From positions 77,492,659-77,556,658 of the forward strand of contig CM049313.1 of assembly GCA_026874595.1 (NCBI GenBank): a DNA stretch of 64,000 nucleotides. The letters run 5' to 3'. A model generated the notes under the pieces. The model worked only from the letters and a program-made list of their open reading frames with translations. It had not been told where the DNA came from and ran no database searches. Source of the DNA: Sipunculus nudus (taxonomy: Eukaryota > Annelida > Sipuncula > Golfingiida > Sipunculidae). Positions 36,080 to 47,549 of this stretch are shown piece by piece. Made by a program: the position numbers and the translations under genes. The stretch's first letter is position 1; every line of letters starts with the position of its first letter.

Positions 36080-38784
36080 AGAATACCACGTGAATGTACT
36101 TACTATGTATTGTGTCAATAAATCATTCAAACAAACCAATTTCTGCACGTAACAAAAGAATTGGGGATGGTCTGTGAGTGATGAGCTTTGATTAGTTTCC
36201 ACAAAACAGATGTTTTGTTTGTGGAATACCTCTCTCAGGATGACCTCTTTCAACAGAGTCCACTCCCTTAAACATTCAGTTTTCAGTACCTTAGGACTGC
36301 TAGAAATGCCCGACTGGTGCACTGTGAAGTTAGTGCACCAATTTCTTCCTCCCATTTTCTGACAATACACTCAAAGACCTTAAACCTAAGACTTCAAAGG
36401 CTGTGGCCACTGTTACAGTTTAACTTGGAAATCTCCTGTCAAGTTCGGCTTTCAAAGAATCAATAAAGTCCTTCTTTATGTCACTGATTTGTTTTTTGCT
36501 TCTTTGTAATTTTTCAATTTCTCTGCAAAAAAACTACATACATTTTCAAATATAACTTCAGATGTGCATGTAACATCACTAAGAGTCAAGTTAACAATGA
36601 AGTGGGTTTCTGGATCAAAATTTTGACCCATAAAATGTGTGTACATAACAAATTTTTTGTGACAGTAATGTCTGTACTCTCATCCATCAGCAGGGTGAAA
36701 AAGTAACTGTTCCTCATCCATTAAACAAGTCCTCTTGCATCTGCCATGGAACGCTGGAATTCCTCTGCTGTTTTTCTAGACTGGTAGGTTGCATGGTCTT
36801 AAACATTCAATACAGAAGTGTCACATCCCTGAAGTTTCATCAAGTTCATCAAAGATGTGTACTTGTTTGTAGTTATTTGTTCTTTAGCTAACCAGTAGGC
36901 ATTTCTCATAGCCTTACATACAGAAACATGTTTCTTCTCCATTACAGTGTTTGCCACAGCAAACTCATTCTTCAACAATAAAGCTTTCACAGCAGACTGA
37001 TGTTCACTACTGGCAGCATGTCAGCTCAGTGTTGAAGTCCTAAAGTTTGTACATCCATCAAAAGAAGTAAATGGGTTGATTTGTTTGCTTTTAAGACATA
37101 TATGGCACTATATTCCATCCTTAGCGCTTGTTCTCAGCCATGTATATTGCTGTAGCCAATAACTGAAATTTATGGTGCTTCTGCATTTTAGCTGGTTTAG
37201 TACCACTAGTGCTGTGTGTTTTTTCACCAACAATGGTAGGATTGGTGGCATTAGTGGCACCAGTATTGACAGGAGTGCTGGAACCAGTCGTGGCACAGGT
37301 TGTGGCAGTAATGGTGGCATCAGTAGTGGCAGGAGTTGTGGAACCAGTCGTGGCACCAGCAGTGACAGAAGCACTGGAACCAGTCGTGGCACAGGTTGTG
37401 GCAGTAATGGTGGCATCAGTAGTGGCAGGAGTTGTGGAACCAGTCGTGGCACCAGCAGTGACAGAAGCGCTGGAACCAGTTTTGGCACAGGTTGTGGCAG
37501 TAATGGTGGCATCAGTAGTGGCAGGAGTTGTGGAACCAGTCGTGGCACCAGCAGTGACAGAAGCGCTTGAACCAGTTGTGGCACAGGTTGTGGCAGTAAT
37601 GGTGGCATCAGTAGTGGCAGGAGTTGTGGAACCAGTCGTGGCACCAGCAGTGACAGAAGCGCTGGAACCAGTTTTGGCACAGGTTGTGGCAGTAATGGTG
37701 GCATCAGTAGTGGCATCAGTAGTGGCAGGAGTTGTGGAACCAGTCGTGGCACCAGCAGTGACTGAAGCGCTGGAACCAGTCGTGGCACAGGTTGTGGCAG
37801 TAATGGTGGCATCAGTAGTGGCAGGAGTTGTGGAACCAGTCGTGGCACCAGCAGTGACAGAAGCGCTGGAACCAGTCGTGGCACAGGTTGTGGCAGTAAA
37901 GGTGGCATCAGTAGTTGCAGGAGTTGTGGAACCAGTCGTGGCACCAGTAGTGACAGAAGCGCTGGAACCAGTTTTGGCACAGGTTGTGGCAGTAATGGTG
38001 GCATCAGTAGTGGCAGGAGTTGTGGAACCAGTCGTGGCACCAGCAGTGACAGAAGCGCTGGAACCAGTCGTGGCACAGGTTGTGGCAGTAATGGTGGCAT
38101 CAGTAGTGGCAGGAGTTGTGGAACCAGTCGTGGCACCAGCAGTGACAGAAGCGCTGGAACCAGTTTTGGCACAGGTTGTGGCAGTAATGGTGGCATCAGT
38201 AGTGGCAGGAGTTGTGGAACCAGTCGTGGCACCAGCAGTGACAGAAGCACTGGAACCAGTCGTGGCACAGGTTGTGGCAGTAATGGTGGCATCAGTAGTG
38301 GCAGGAGTTGTGGAACCAGTCGTGGCACCAGCAGTGACAGAAGCGCTGGAACCAGTCGTGGCACAGGTTGTGGCAGTAATGGTGGCATCAGTAGTGGCAG
38401 GAGTTGTGGAACCAGTCGTGGCACCAGCAGTGACAGAAGCGCTAGAACCAGTCGTGGCACAGGTTGTGGCAGTAATGGTGGCATCAGTGGTGGCAGGAGT
38501 TGTGGAACCAGTCGTGGCACCAGCAGTGACAGAAGCACTGGAACCAGTCGTGGCACAGGTTGTGGCAGTAATGGTGGCATCAGTAGTGGCAGGAGTTGTG
38601 GAACCAGTCGTGGCACCAGTAGTGACAGAAGCGCTGGAACCAGTCGTGGCACAGGTTGTGGCAGATACGATGGCACCATCAGTGGCAGGAGTTGTGGTAC
38701 TGTTGGTGGTATGAGTGGTCACGGTGGCAGAAGACTCAGTGGTAGCAGCTTCAGAGATACTTTGACCGGTTACATCATCATCAC
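36080..38784 (-). pseudogene. Decayed hAT/DUF4371-type transposase fused to a Thr-rich repeat
   Basis: From high to low coordinates on the minus strand there is an acceptor GATTTCAG|GTGATG at 38784, then a Thr-rich repeat region open to 37121 (only ~75 bp later lost to frame). After a frame change near 37165 it continues as YWLQQYTWLRTSAKDGI, stop, CHICLKSKQINPF, NFRTSTLS, stop, HAASSEHQSAVKAL (a C-x2-C...H-x5-H zinc finger). Next come AMRNAYWLAKEQITTNK, then YFFTLLMDESTDITVTKNL, NLTLSDVT, DSLKAELDRRFP and LREWTLLKEVILRE. These blocks are typical of ZNF862/DUF4371-like proteins of hAT origin. Several stops and frameshifts show it is inactive, and the 3' part probably ended where the LINE now lies. 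Confidence 0.8.
37234..38745 (-). repeat. 96-bp higher-order repeat (8 x 12 bp), about 15 copies, Thr-rich coding frame
   Basis: Fifteen blocks of 96 bp, each built from eight diverged 12-bp units of the GTNGTGGCANNN type on the plus strand. In the minus frame open from 38890 to 37121 each block gives 32 residues such as CATTGSSASVTAGATTGSTT followed by PATTDATITATT, a tetrapeptide rhythm TTxA. One block has an extra 12 bp near 37715. Three frames, including plus-strand 37209-38714, are free of stops because the short unit has none, so openness alone is not evidence of coding. Its continuity with the zinc finger makes the minus frame the ancestral coding one. Confidence 0.85.
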
Positions 38785-39594
38785 CTGAAATCAACAGACT
38801 CTTTTTATATTTGTCATTTTCAATAGAATGTTTTCTGGTAATTATTTTAATACAGAGTTTTATAATTATGTGAATAAAATAAACTTTCACAAAATTGTGT
38901 TACCTAAATAAAAGACTAAATTCTTAATGACTATAATGTTTAATATCAATATATGCTTTACTTTTGAGCTGTAAATAATCATTTAATTAGTAAATAGAAC
39001 TATTCTGAAAAACAAAATGGGCATTTGTCTCTGGATCTAATCACTGAAAAACCTAATAAGAAAATAAATGAGCAAACAATGAACTAACGATTTCACATTT
39101 TTTTACATAAAAATCAATTATCAAAATATATAAAACTTGGAGAGGATAATATTACATCTCTAAGGGAAAATGGTCTTTCACAGGATTTCTTCAGAACATT
39201 AGTAAATCATTATAAGATATTCAAAATAATACCATATTCATCATTCAATGTCCATGGGCATGAATAAGAAGTTTTCACTTTGACTTATCATTAACAATTT
39301 GAAAAACGCAAAAAAAAATATAAATATATGAATTTGATAACAAGCTGAATAATGACATCATATGGAAAATGGTTTCACATGAAAAATAATCAGGCGAACC
39401 AATACATTTATTTTTTTTATATTAAAAATAAATTAAAATAAAACTATATTCAATAACTTTGTCTGTGACTCCTTTGAGCAAAACATATTAAATTACAAAA
39501 AAATACTTTTCCAATTTCACTGACACCTTACATCCTTTGGTCTGAATCATGCGCAAGTATACAATTAAAACAGTTCATAAAAAAGTACTTTCAA
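38785..39594. other. AT-rich interior of the composite transposon
   Basis: Upstream of the transposase-derived exon. No exon or repeat was recognised. Confidence 0.5.
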
Positions 39595-40513
39595 TAGACC
39601 ATTTCAGCATCTCGGGACTCGCAATGCATGCTAGTCAGGGTCAAAGGTCACCATTACCAAAACACGTTCCTTGACCAGACATGTGCAAGGCAGAAATGGC
39701 GGAACGTCACGTTCCAAGCCTTTCTATATATCTATAAATATTTTCAGTGGACGCCTCTCATAGAAAATGGCACCCTTTATAAGTGTTACACATTGCTCCT
39801 AGGCAGGTTAGAGCTTTTATGCTGGCTTTTTAAACAAAATGTAACAAATACGGGCACTTGTGCAGTCGCTCACTCCATGTGACTCACAGAATCACACTGG
39901 TGAAATATTCAAGTGGACACGTGCTGGTGCTTCACATTTAACTTATTTATATGTAGAAATGTCCTTGGCAACACTTTGATATAAAGGTTAGTAACCATTT
40001 ATTAATCATGAGTATTTAGATTAGATCAACTTTTTTTCTCTCGAAATGCATCTTTATAACTATCTCAAATTTAATTTTCCTGATTCCTGTGTTATTAACA
40101 GTTTATTACAATACTGTTATGTTGAACGCCAGTGTTTCAAGACATAATTCCCTTTAGTCCAGATAATCCTTTAATATTTTTATATTTCCTAATAATAATC
40201 CACACTAATCACTGAGGAAATAATTAATACTGATAACTCTTTGACCCTGTCATGGACAAAACGGAAATGTTTCACTTAATGTTTCACGCAAATGTTCACA
40301 GTTCAGCATGCAAAACTGCTGGACAAGATTATTGTTATTTCAAAATTACAAAAAAGTCTTTATCTCTTGGGTAATGGGATGGTAAATATAAATTATAATA
40401 TAGCTTTTGGGGAACATATCAAGACATTAAAAATATAGTATAATGCAAAACTTGTAAACATAACTGTTTACCCTGTTATTTGTCACTGTTATGGTTAATG
40501 CGTAATACATTAT

Positions 40514-40905
40514 TAAGATAAGATAAGATAAGATAACATTTATTAGCCTTCAGTTCCAGGAATTTGTCGTTGACTTGCAATTCATTACATAAAAATAAAT
40601 AAGTAAATAGATAGATAAATACATAAAAAAATACACAAAATTACATAAAAATCACACATAACATATTGACTATGCATGTAAAATTAAGCATGTAAAAATG
40701 ATAGAACAGATAATTCTGCAGGTAAAACACATAATTCAAAACATTAAATATCTAAAAGGGTTGTGAGTTAATAAGTTTAATACTGTATGGTACGAGAGAT
40801 TGTTTAAAACAAGTTGTTCTGCAGAATATTGTATCTAGGCGTTTACCTGAAGGTAAAAAACAGAAATCTGTAGGGGATGTGTTGGGTCACATGACCTTTG
40901 ATATG
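40514..40905 (-). mobile_element. 3' terminal fragment of a CR1/L2-like LINE
   Basis: On the minus strand, a peptide LPSGKRLDTIFCRTTCFKQS then LVPYSIKLIN and a stop at 40754-40752 matches the R.nrf..S.iP..i.LLN C-terminus common in CR1/L2-type LINE proteins. The element ends downstream in a (TTATC)n tail at 40536-40514, typical of such LINEs. Only the very 3' part is clear; similarity further 5' is uncertain. Confidence 0.65.
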
Positions 40906-42217
40906 AAGGCCATTGTTTTGGTTTCACAGATTTCCTGGTGTGTGGCAAAAGAAGTACCAGTTATTCTACAACTTCTCTTCCTGGTTTTATTTAACTGTTC
41001 TTTAACTTATCAGATATATTTGTATTAGCCTTCTGTTGAAGATGTTTATGGCTTTCATGATCGTGGATAAATATTTAAGTGTCAAAGAACTTGAGAAAAT
41101 ATGATTATTAGAGAGTTTTGTATGGTAGTTTTTCATGGATTTGCCAATGTCATCTCTTAACAGGTTCAGAAATATAATATTTCTATATATTTTATGCTAC
41201 TGGCGTATATATATATATATATTACTGGATTTCACAAATAAAGCAGACCATTTTCAGTAAATAAACATTTTACTTAAACATGACATGTCATTTGAAGGAT
41301 TTAAACATGACTAAAATGCAGTGGGATAAAAGCAAATATATATACTATATGGAAGTCCTTTTATAGCATGCACCTTTTTCAGCTTACATTTTCCTTTTTT
41401 TTATAGTTTTTATGGAGTTTTAACACTAAAAATTTTTTTGAGAATCCTCAAGATACAACATTATACAAGTGTATAATACGTATGCTAAAAATAATATACT
41501 TTTACTATAAAATCAATAAATTTTACTTCATACAAGTGCTTTGGACCAGCTGCTGTTAGACAAGGGCACAATACACTGAATATCAAAGGGGCAGACCATA
41601 TATGCATGTGTGTACCTTTCATGTACCAAATACCTTTCATCAATCAATCAACAATTCATGCTTATTTGGTGTTTTATGCAGGGAGATTTTGGAGTGAAAT
41701 GCCTCCACTTCATTTTTTTTTGGAAAAATGTAATATATTAGGTCTGTATGAAGCATGTAAGGGCAGTTATTTAGAGGATGTTGCAATGAAGCTTTTTTCT
41801 CACCCCCCCCCCCCCCTTCCCCATTGGTATCAAGGGTCAATATTTCATCAAATGTCTTGCATAATCAGACAGACAGGCACAGTGGCCTCCTGTTTCTGGC
41901 TTTTCAACAACTGTACATCTGTTTTGTAATATTTAATGTTTTTAGGTGAGATACTTTTAATGTTGCAAGTGACAGATATTTGTTTTTGTTAAATCTCAAC
42001 TATTACCATTTAACTTAGTTGTTAATGCTGAGTGTGATAGTTTTATTAATCATAAGGAGGAGCAAAATGGCAGTGTCCCCACATTTAAGAAATAAAATAA
42101 AACATAAATAAAAGATGGGTAATACATATTGATAACTTATATCTATTGATAACTAATATATTATAGCGAGTAAAAAATTGTCAATAAGTACATTTAACAA
42201 GAATATAAGGTAACTGC

Positions 42218-42222
<5 letters not shown>

Positions 42223-42265
<43 letters not shown>

Positions 42266-42522
42266 TATTTATATATATATATATATGCATATATGTATGT
42301 TATATGTTTCTTTTCTATGTTACGAAAGAGAGGCAGGCTCAAAGTATTACTTATACTAATAGTAATGCTGTTATACTACTAAATTGATATTAACTATTAA
42401 ACTAAACGTAGCCACACAACTTATTTGGACAGAAATCCCTGCTGTTAAAATTGTCATTAATTCACACATTTGTAACAATGTACCGCTATCAGTAAAATTT
42501 TCGCCAGTAATTCGTTATGATT

Positions 42523-42565
<43 letters not shown>
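42223..42565. repeat. (TA)n microsatellites
   Basis: Pure TA runs at 42223-42261, 42271-42286 and 42526-42565, with a shorter one near 41206-41222. Confidence 0.95.
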
Positions 42566-42568
<3 letters not shown>

Positions 42569-43576
42569 TATTGTATAGTCTATACCATTTTAAACAAAAA
42601 TTGTTTATGTCCGCGCCGATCTGCTGGCAACTTGCACCCACATGCGCGTGACACGGCCTTGGTGCCTTCGTTCACTGATCAGAACTCGCACAACACACGT
42701 GTTGGTTCCTGTGTTTTTCACAGACTTGCTGGCTCTGTCTTCACAAACCATGTGTACCATTGATACAATGTTTCACGACTTTGTTTGGGACGAGGCATGT
42801 TAAACCCCGAGAAACAAGTAACACAGTGTATCTGATGCGTCTGACAAACGAAGCGGCAGAAGTTGCCAGGACCGTATGTAGTTTGTTTTGGTAATGGTGA
42901 CCTTTCACCTTGGGCTCAAGGTCGGTCATCGCACATGCGCGCCTGTAATGCTGAAATGGTCTATCCACGGACCTTGACCTTTATTAATCATAGGACATAC
43001 TGACTAAACCATAATCAGGGATGTATTCTCACATTTACATACCTTTGATTTATTTGAATTTGAATCCCAACAGAGTATTTTGGCCTATGTCCAATGACAA
43101 ATTCAGCCTGCGTTTGTTCCCTGCGTCTTGCCACCCTTTTCTTTTGTTGCCAAGTTGCTTTCGTCATGATAAAGTTTCACACTCGGGTCTCCTTGGCCGA
43201 ATTTGTATTAGTCTCTCCAACAGATGCCAGGTGCCGCCGACGTTGCTTGAGCTGACTCGGAACACTTGATTTTGGCCGAGGAGTTCCGAGTGGCTGGCGC
43301 TGTGAATCCACTATGTACAAGGACTCACAAATATAAGTGAGGATTTCCGAGTGCCTGAATCCTTTTCATTCACCAGATGGCGCTTGTGATTGATACCAAA
43401 ATAAAGTAAAAAGGGTCGTTATGCAGGGTTTATGACGGGAAATCTACCGTGGGAACATATTCTTTACAAATATGGTGGGGGGGGGGGGGGGATTAGGGGC
43501 GGAATAATTTTATCAAGGGGGGATTTTTTGCTTTTATAGGTGAATCCCGCAATCCCGCGCCCTGAAACCAACCCTG

Positions 43577-43770
43577 AAATATGGGTAACAGAGACCTAAT
43601 TCCAGGTTTCCAAGGAGATTTTTCATGAACCACTAAGAATGTAAAGTTAGAAGATTCCAGGTCCAGTGGTTACAATTTGTGCCCTGTTAACTGACAGATG
43701 GCCGGATGAAACAACAGACAAAGAGTGATCGCTATAGCTCAGATGACTTACAGTCAGCTGAGCTAAAAAA
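43577..43770. repeat. Right half of the dispersed repeat split by the transposon, with terminal hairpin
   Basis: Continues AAATATGGGTAACAGAGACC, TTTCCAAGGAGATTTTTCAT, GATT-like CAATTTGTGCCCTGTTAAC. It ends in a 14-bp stem TAGCTCAGATGACT / AGTCAGCTGAGCTA (43735-43765) followed by an A-run. Confidence 0.75.
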
Positions 43771-44154
43771 TGTGTTCATGTAATGAATAATTCTAAAAAC
43801 AGGTTTAAGATATATACATGTACCAATCATCCCTGTGAATTTGGGAAAGCTGAAAAATGTTGTTGTTTAGTTACTGCGCGAATAAAAATCAGCATTGGGC
43901 TGTGGTGGCCATATTGGAATGTGTAATTCAATTGGTCTGGAGCCCTCATATGTACCAATCATGTCTGGGAATTTAGAAAAGTTGAAAAATGTTGCTGTTG
44001 AGTTACCACGCAGGATAGTTCAATAGTTCTTTGACCTAAATATCTTAAATGTTTATGAAAATTCACATACTATCACCACTGTTTTATAAAGAACAAAGTT
44101 AAAAAGGAAATGAGCACAGAAAAAAAATATTGTTTCATTTCAACATGCACCTAC

Positions 44155-44364
44155 CTTGATAGACTAATATCAGATGTGGGGAGAGGCAGAGGGTCACTGC
44201 TGTTACCAAAGGACAAGTTGTGGTAGCCAGATGCTGTGGTACAGATATGGACAGGCGGACATGTGGCAACGTCATTCTCTGAGCTCTGGAAGGTAGAAAC
44301 TTCACTTACTGTTCGCAGGAGGGTGTCGCAGGACATGTTGGCACAGCTGTTACTTTTCACACAA
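44155..44364 (-). CDS. MARCH2/3-like E3 ligase, N-terminal exon
   Basis: Acceptor TTATTTTGCAG|TTGTGTG and donor CTATCAAG|GTAGGT bound 210 nt on the minus strand. The donor leaves two bases (AG) that, with the T at 31274, make AGT, so the frame joins the RING exon across a 12.9-kb intron. The first in-frame Met is at 44336-44334 (MSCDTLLRTVSEVS), giving a total of 354 residues; vertebrate MARCH2 and MARCH3 are about 250. An open frame also continues upstream to the acceptor, so a Met in an upstream exon is possible. The region is Ser/Thr-rich and disordered-looking, as in the N-termini of this family. Confidence 0.75.
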
Positions 44365-45150
44365 CTGCAAAATAAGCACCAAGTATCATACAAAAAGCTC
44401 TTTTTTATACATCAATCACTGTAGAATTGTTTCATTACCAGGTATATAAAATCCTTTTATCAAGAATAAAACATGTATATAAATTGATCAACTGCACATT
44501 ATCTGTTTGTCAAACACTTTACATAAATATCTTTTACATAATACAAAGCTGTCATAATCAATGGATATATTTAAAACTTATCACACTGTACTATGAGGAA
44601 GAAGAAAAGCATGGTTCTAAACATTCTTATGAAAAACTTTTGCTGAACAGCTGCAATGCTTTATCCTGTGTGTGAAAAAAAAACAAAACACTGCAGCAAT
44701 AGGAAACAAATATCATAATTAATTCTGAGCACAGTAATTACTGAAAATAACTGGCTACTGGTATTCTCTGCTGATATAAATCAACACTCATGATCATGGT
44801 TATATCAATTAGTACTCTTTGCTGATGTAGGCCTTATTTGAGGGACAGTAATTAAAACAAAATAATTATGTAAACAAAGCTGGAAATCAGCATAACCTGG
44901 TACAGACACATATACAGGAAGCAGTAGTATCACAATAAATATTTAAAATGAAGAAAAAAAAAATTGCATCGTTTATTATTTTTTGGTGCCAGCTTGCTGA
45001 TACTAGTTTTCAGTGAGGGACTATGATACATGAAATGCCAAAGGAATTTTGATGTTGGAGACAGCACAGGTGCAGACATGCAGGTACAGCAGATTAACAA
45101 AGGTTCTTTGATGTTAATTAAAGTAAAATGTACTGAAATACAAAGCCTTC
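44365..45150. other. AT-rich sequence upstream of the N-terminal MARCH exon
   Basis: Probably first intron of the MARCH gene. No exon or repeat family was recognised. Confidence 0.45.
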
Positions 45151-46060
45151 ATTGACAACAAAATGCAATGTTCAACATACTGTCATACTTTCCATTTGGA
45201 GCAAATTCCTTCTTGTTGTGTGTGAAGCAATGTATCCCCAATTATTTAATAAGATATATTTGCATTGCGTGTGTACGTGTGAGTGTATTCATAGGGGGTG
45301 GGGGGATTTTGGATGGTTTCTTTACAAACCTAATATTTCAAACTAGAATACTGGTAGTCGACAAGCGACTATGTGTATCCGCCAAAATCAGAGAAGGACA
45401 GGGGAAGTGAGGCATGGATTGAGTGGCTCGGGAAATATAGACAGGATCTTTTGCATATAAGCCTGGACGTCTACAGCAGAAATGTGTATGAAGGTGGTGC
45501 GCCACCTGCCACAAAATCCAGAAAGTTATCCAAGCTGTATACAATTACAAAATTTAGGGCAGATAAGTCAAACCACTGTCGAGATATGAGTGATTTTATC
45601 CCACGGCAGACAAACAAACGGACACTGTGTAAAAATGGTTGCAGGTGGCCCCCATCAGTTTTGCGTATGATAAAGAGCTATGTGAGATCTATACACATGC
45701 AAAAGTTTGGCCCAATCGGTCAGACGGTTCCTTAGATATTAGCTTGGATGTCTGCAGCTTAAAGGTGAATGTAGGTGGTGCCACCTGTCATAAATCGAGA
45801 AAGCTATCCAGGATGAATATATACTTGCAAAATTTCAGGTGGATAAGTCCATTCAATGCCAATATGAGTGATTTTATCCCAAGGCAGATGAACAGATGGT
45901 CACTGTGCAAAAATGGTTGCAGGTGGCGCCACCATTTTTTATGTATGTTATAAAGGTATCCGAGAGCTACATTTGTGCAAAACTTTTTCCTGATTGGTCA
46001 AACAAGTCTGAAGTAATGTAGATTAATGTGTCAAAACACAGGCACAGGTTTGTTTTGGCG
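45151..46060. repeat. Partial copy of the palindrome repeat array
   Basis: Degenerate GGTGG.GCCACC sites near 45494, 45642, 45774 and 45920 are spaced about 130-148 bp, with the same two alternating flanks as in units A and B (GTGCAAAAATGGTTGCAG, TGTCATAAA). The ORFs at 45373-45735 and 45639-45953 are by-products. Confidence 0.75.
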
Positions 46061-46628
46061 GATACAATTAGTTTCATCTTATATTCAAAAACCTGCAGTT
46101 GCTCTAGCACTAAATGGCATTTGAACCATTGATAATTTTATACAATGATATTGGGCAAGACATACAAAACTAGAAAGAAAGGATCTCAGAGAGTACATGC
46201 AACCTCAAACATTCTAGTTGGATAACCAGACCTGCATGTCAATGCTACTTCATTATGCAAGAAATAATTTTACACCCAGCTGAGAGAAATGTCTGTCAGG
46301 CCTCCATAACCCCAGGACTGGGTAAAAGTGCAATATAAATGACCTGCCACAATGACTGAATACTGAGTGGCTCTGTCCACCACAAAAGGCCACTTGAATT
46401 TTACACAGGTATTCTCTACCACTATAATCAGTTTCATCTCCTCGAGTCCACCTGTTTTTTGTTATGAAGATTTTTATTAGTTACATTTGAAGGGAAACAA
46501 TTATAGTGTAGCATAAGGGATTAAATTAAGTACCTTATTTACAATAAGGTAAATAAATACCTACCTTACAACTTATTTAAGAAACAGATTCATTAGAAAA
46601 TATGAGAAATTAATCTACATTTTACAGC
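46061..46628. other. AT-rich sequence, no gene seen
   Basis: Non-repetitive as far as I can see, with no coding signal. Confidence 0.5.
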
Positions 46629-46633
46629 ATATC

Positions 46634-46810
46634 CAGAAGTGGATCCAGGGGATCCCGACCCCCCTTTTTCCTCCGAAGCAACCTTTCTTTAAGGGTTTGC
46701 CGCCTGGACCCCACCCTTTTCTTGAACTGGGGACCTTTTTTACATGTTTTTCATTAGTCCTCCTTGGTTGCTCCCCCCCCCCTTCTTAATCCTCAGTAGA
46801 TCCGCCCCTG
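46634..46810. mobile_element. 177-bp MITE with CAG...GGATC termini
   Basis: The left end CAGAAGTGGATCCAGGGG and right end AGTAGATCCGCCCCTG form an imperfect TIR. ATATC flanks both sides (46629-46633, 46811-46815). The interior is C/T-rich with a C-run. Related, more decayed elements lie near 47550-47757 and 49296-49490. Confidence 0.65.
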
Positions 46811-47549
46811 ATATCAGACCCACTTATGGCAGTCAAGGTCATTGGTCACATGTAAAAACAGCCTAATTTGACAGCTGCTGACTGGATAATATTATGTAAA
46901 CACTAAAAAATATATCCAGCATAAACAAAGATGGCTACTCATGCAGGGACACATCATATATCTGCCAGATTATTGTGAAAAGACTAAAAAGTTGTGAACA
47001 TAAACTGGGGCTTTATTGTAAATTTTTTAATTGCCATATTAGATTATCACTTCCATATGTAGTTTTCTAAGAAATTATTGAAAAATAGAAACTTTTATGA
47101 AAATTATCTACAAAAAAAACAGGTGGACAGCAGGTGGTAAAAAGACTATTGTGAACTTACTCATCTGAAAATGGTAAAGAAAGAATAAATTTATAAAAAA
47201 AAGTGTACCACATTACAATCAAAGTTAAAAGGACTGCCCATGACTGTAGGTGTTACCCAGATCCATAAAGAACTTTTCATTAAGTTTTGAGTAAAGTTAC
47301 AAACCAACCAACCAACAGCAGGAAAATCGTATAATTCATGGCATATTTACAGCAAGGAAAAGCGGGACAGGGTCTACACCAAAATAAGAATTTAAGAATT
47401 AGATAGTCAGTTAAACAGCTCTTCCCAGCTCATGTTGCCTTACTGACCTGAAAAGAATCTGACTTAAGATAAAATTTATTTTCTTACTATAACAATAAGT
47501 GCTATTAGCAACTGCCTATTTCAGTGAGCATCTGTGTTGGCAGGCACTC

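Larger units (their letters stand above)
39595..42967. mobile_element. Possible 3.4-kb inverted-repeat element nested in the composite transposon
   Basis: ATAGACCATTTCAGCAT at 39595 is inverted as ATGCTGAAATGGTCTAT ending at 42967. Similarity continues inward for about 75 bp with gaps, including AAAGGTCACCATTACCAAAA near 39645 and its complement near 42890. No clear target duplication was seen, so it may instead be two inverted copies of one short repeat. Confidence 0.5.
33120..43576. mobile_element. 10.46-kb composite DNA transposon in the MARCH intron
   Basis: The left end CAGGGTTGGTTTCAG (33120-33134) is exactly inverted at the right end (43562-43576). The host repeat reads ...AGCTCGAAGAATAT before and AAATATGGGTAACAGAGACC after. 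Uninterrupted copies elsewhere read AGCTCAGAGAATATGGGTAACAG, so one insertion event splits the host repeat with a 5-6-bp duplication (GAATAT / AAATAT). The CAGGG terminus and the decayed hAT-type transposase on the minus strand inside (36080-38784) point to a hAT-like element. It later gained a LINE (33960-36066), a CR1-like tail and a 96-bp repeat expansion. A hAT normally makes an 8-bp duplication, so family assignment is tentative. Confidence 0.75.

Noticed and set aside
37209-38714. 501-codon plus-strand ORF, Val/Ala/Pro-rich
   Set aside because: It is the shadow of the 96-bp repeat, which has no stops in three frames; the minus frame connects to the transposase zinc finger.
45373-45953. 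Overlapping 120- and 104-codon ORFs
   Set aside because: They lie in a partial copy of the palindrome repeat array and share its internal repeats.
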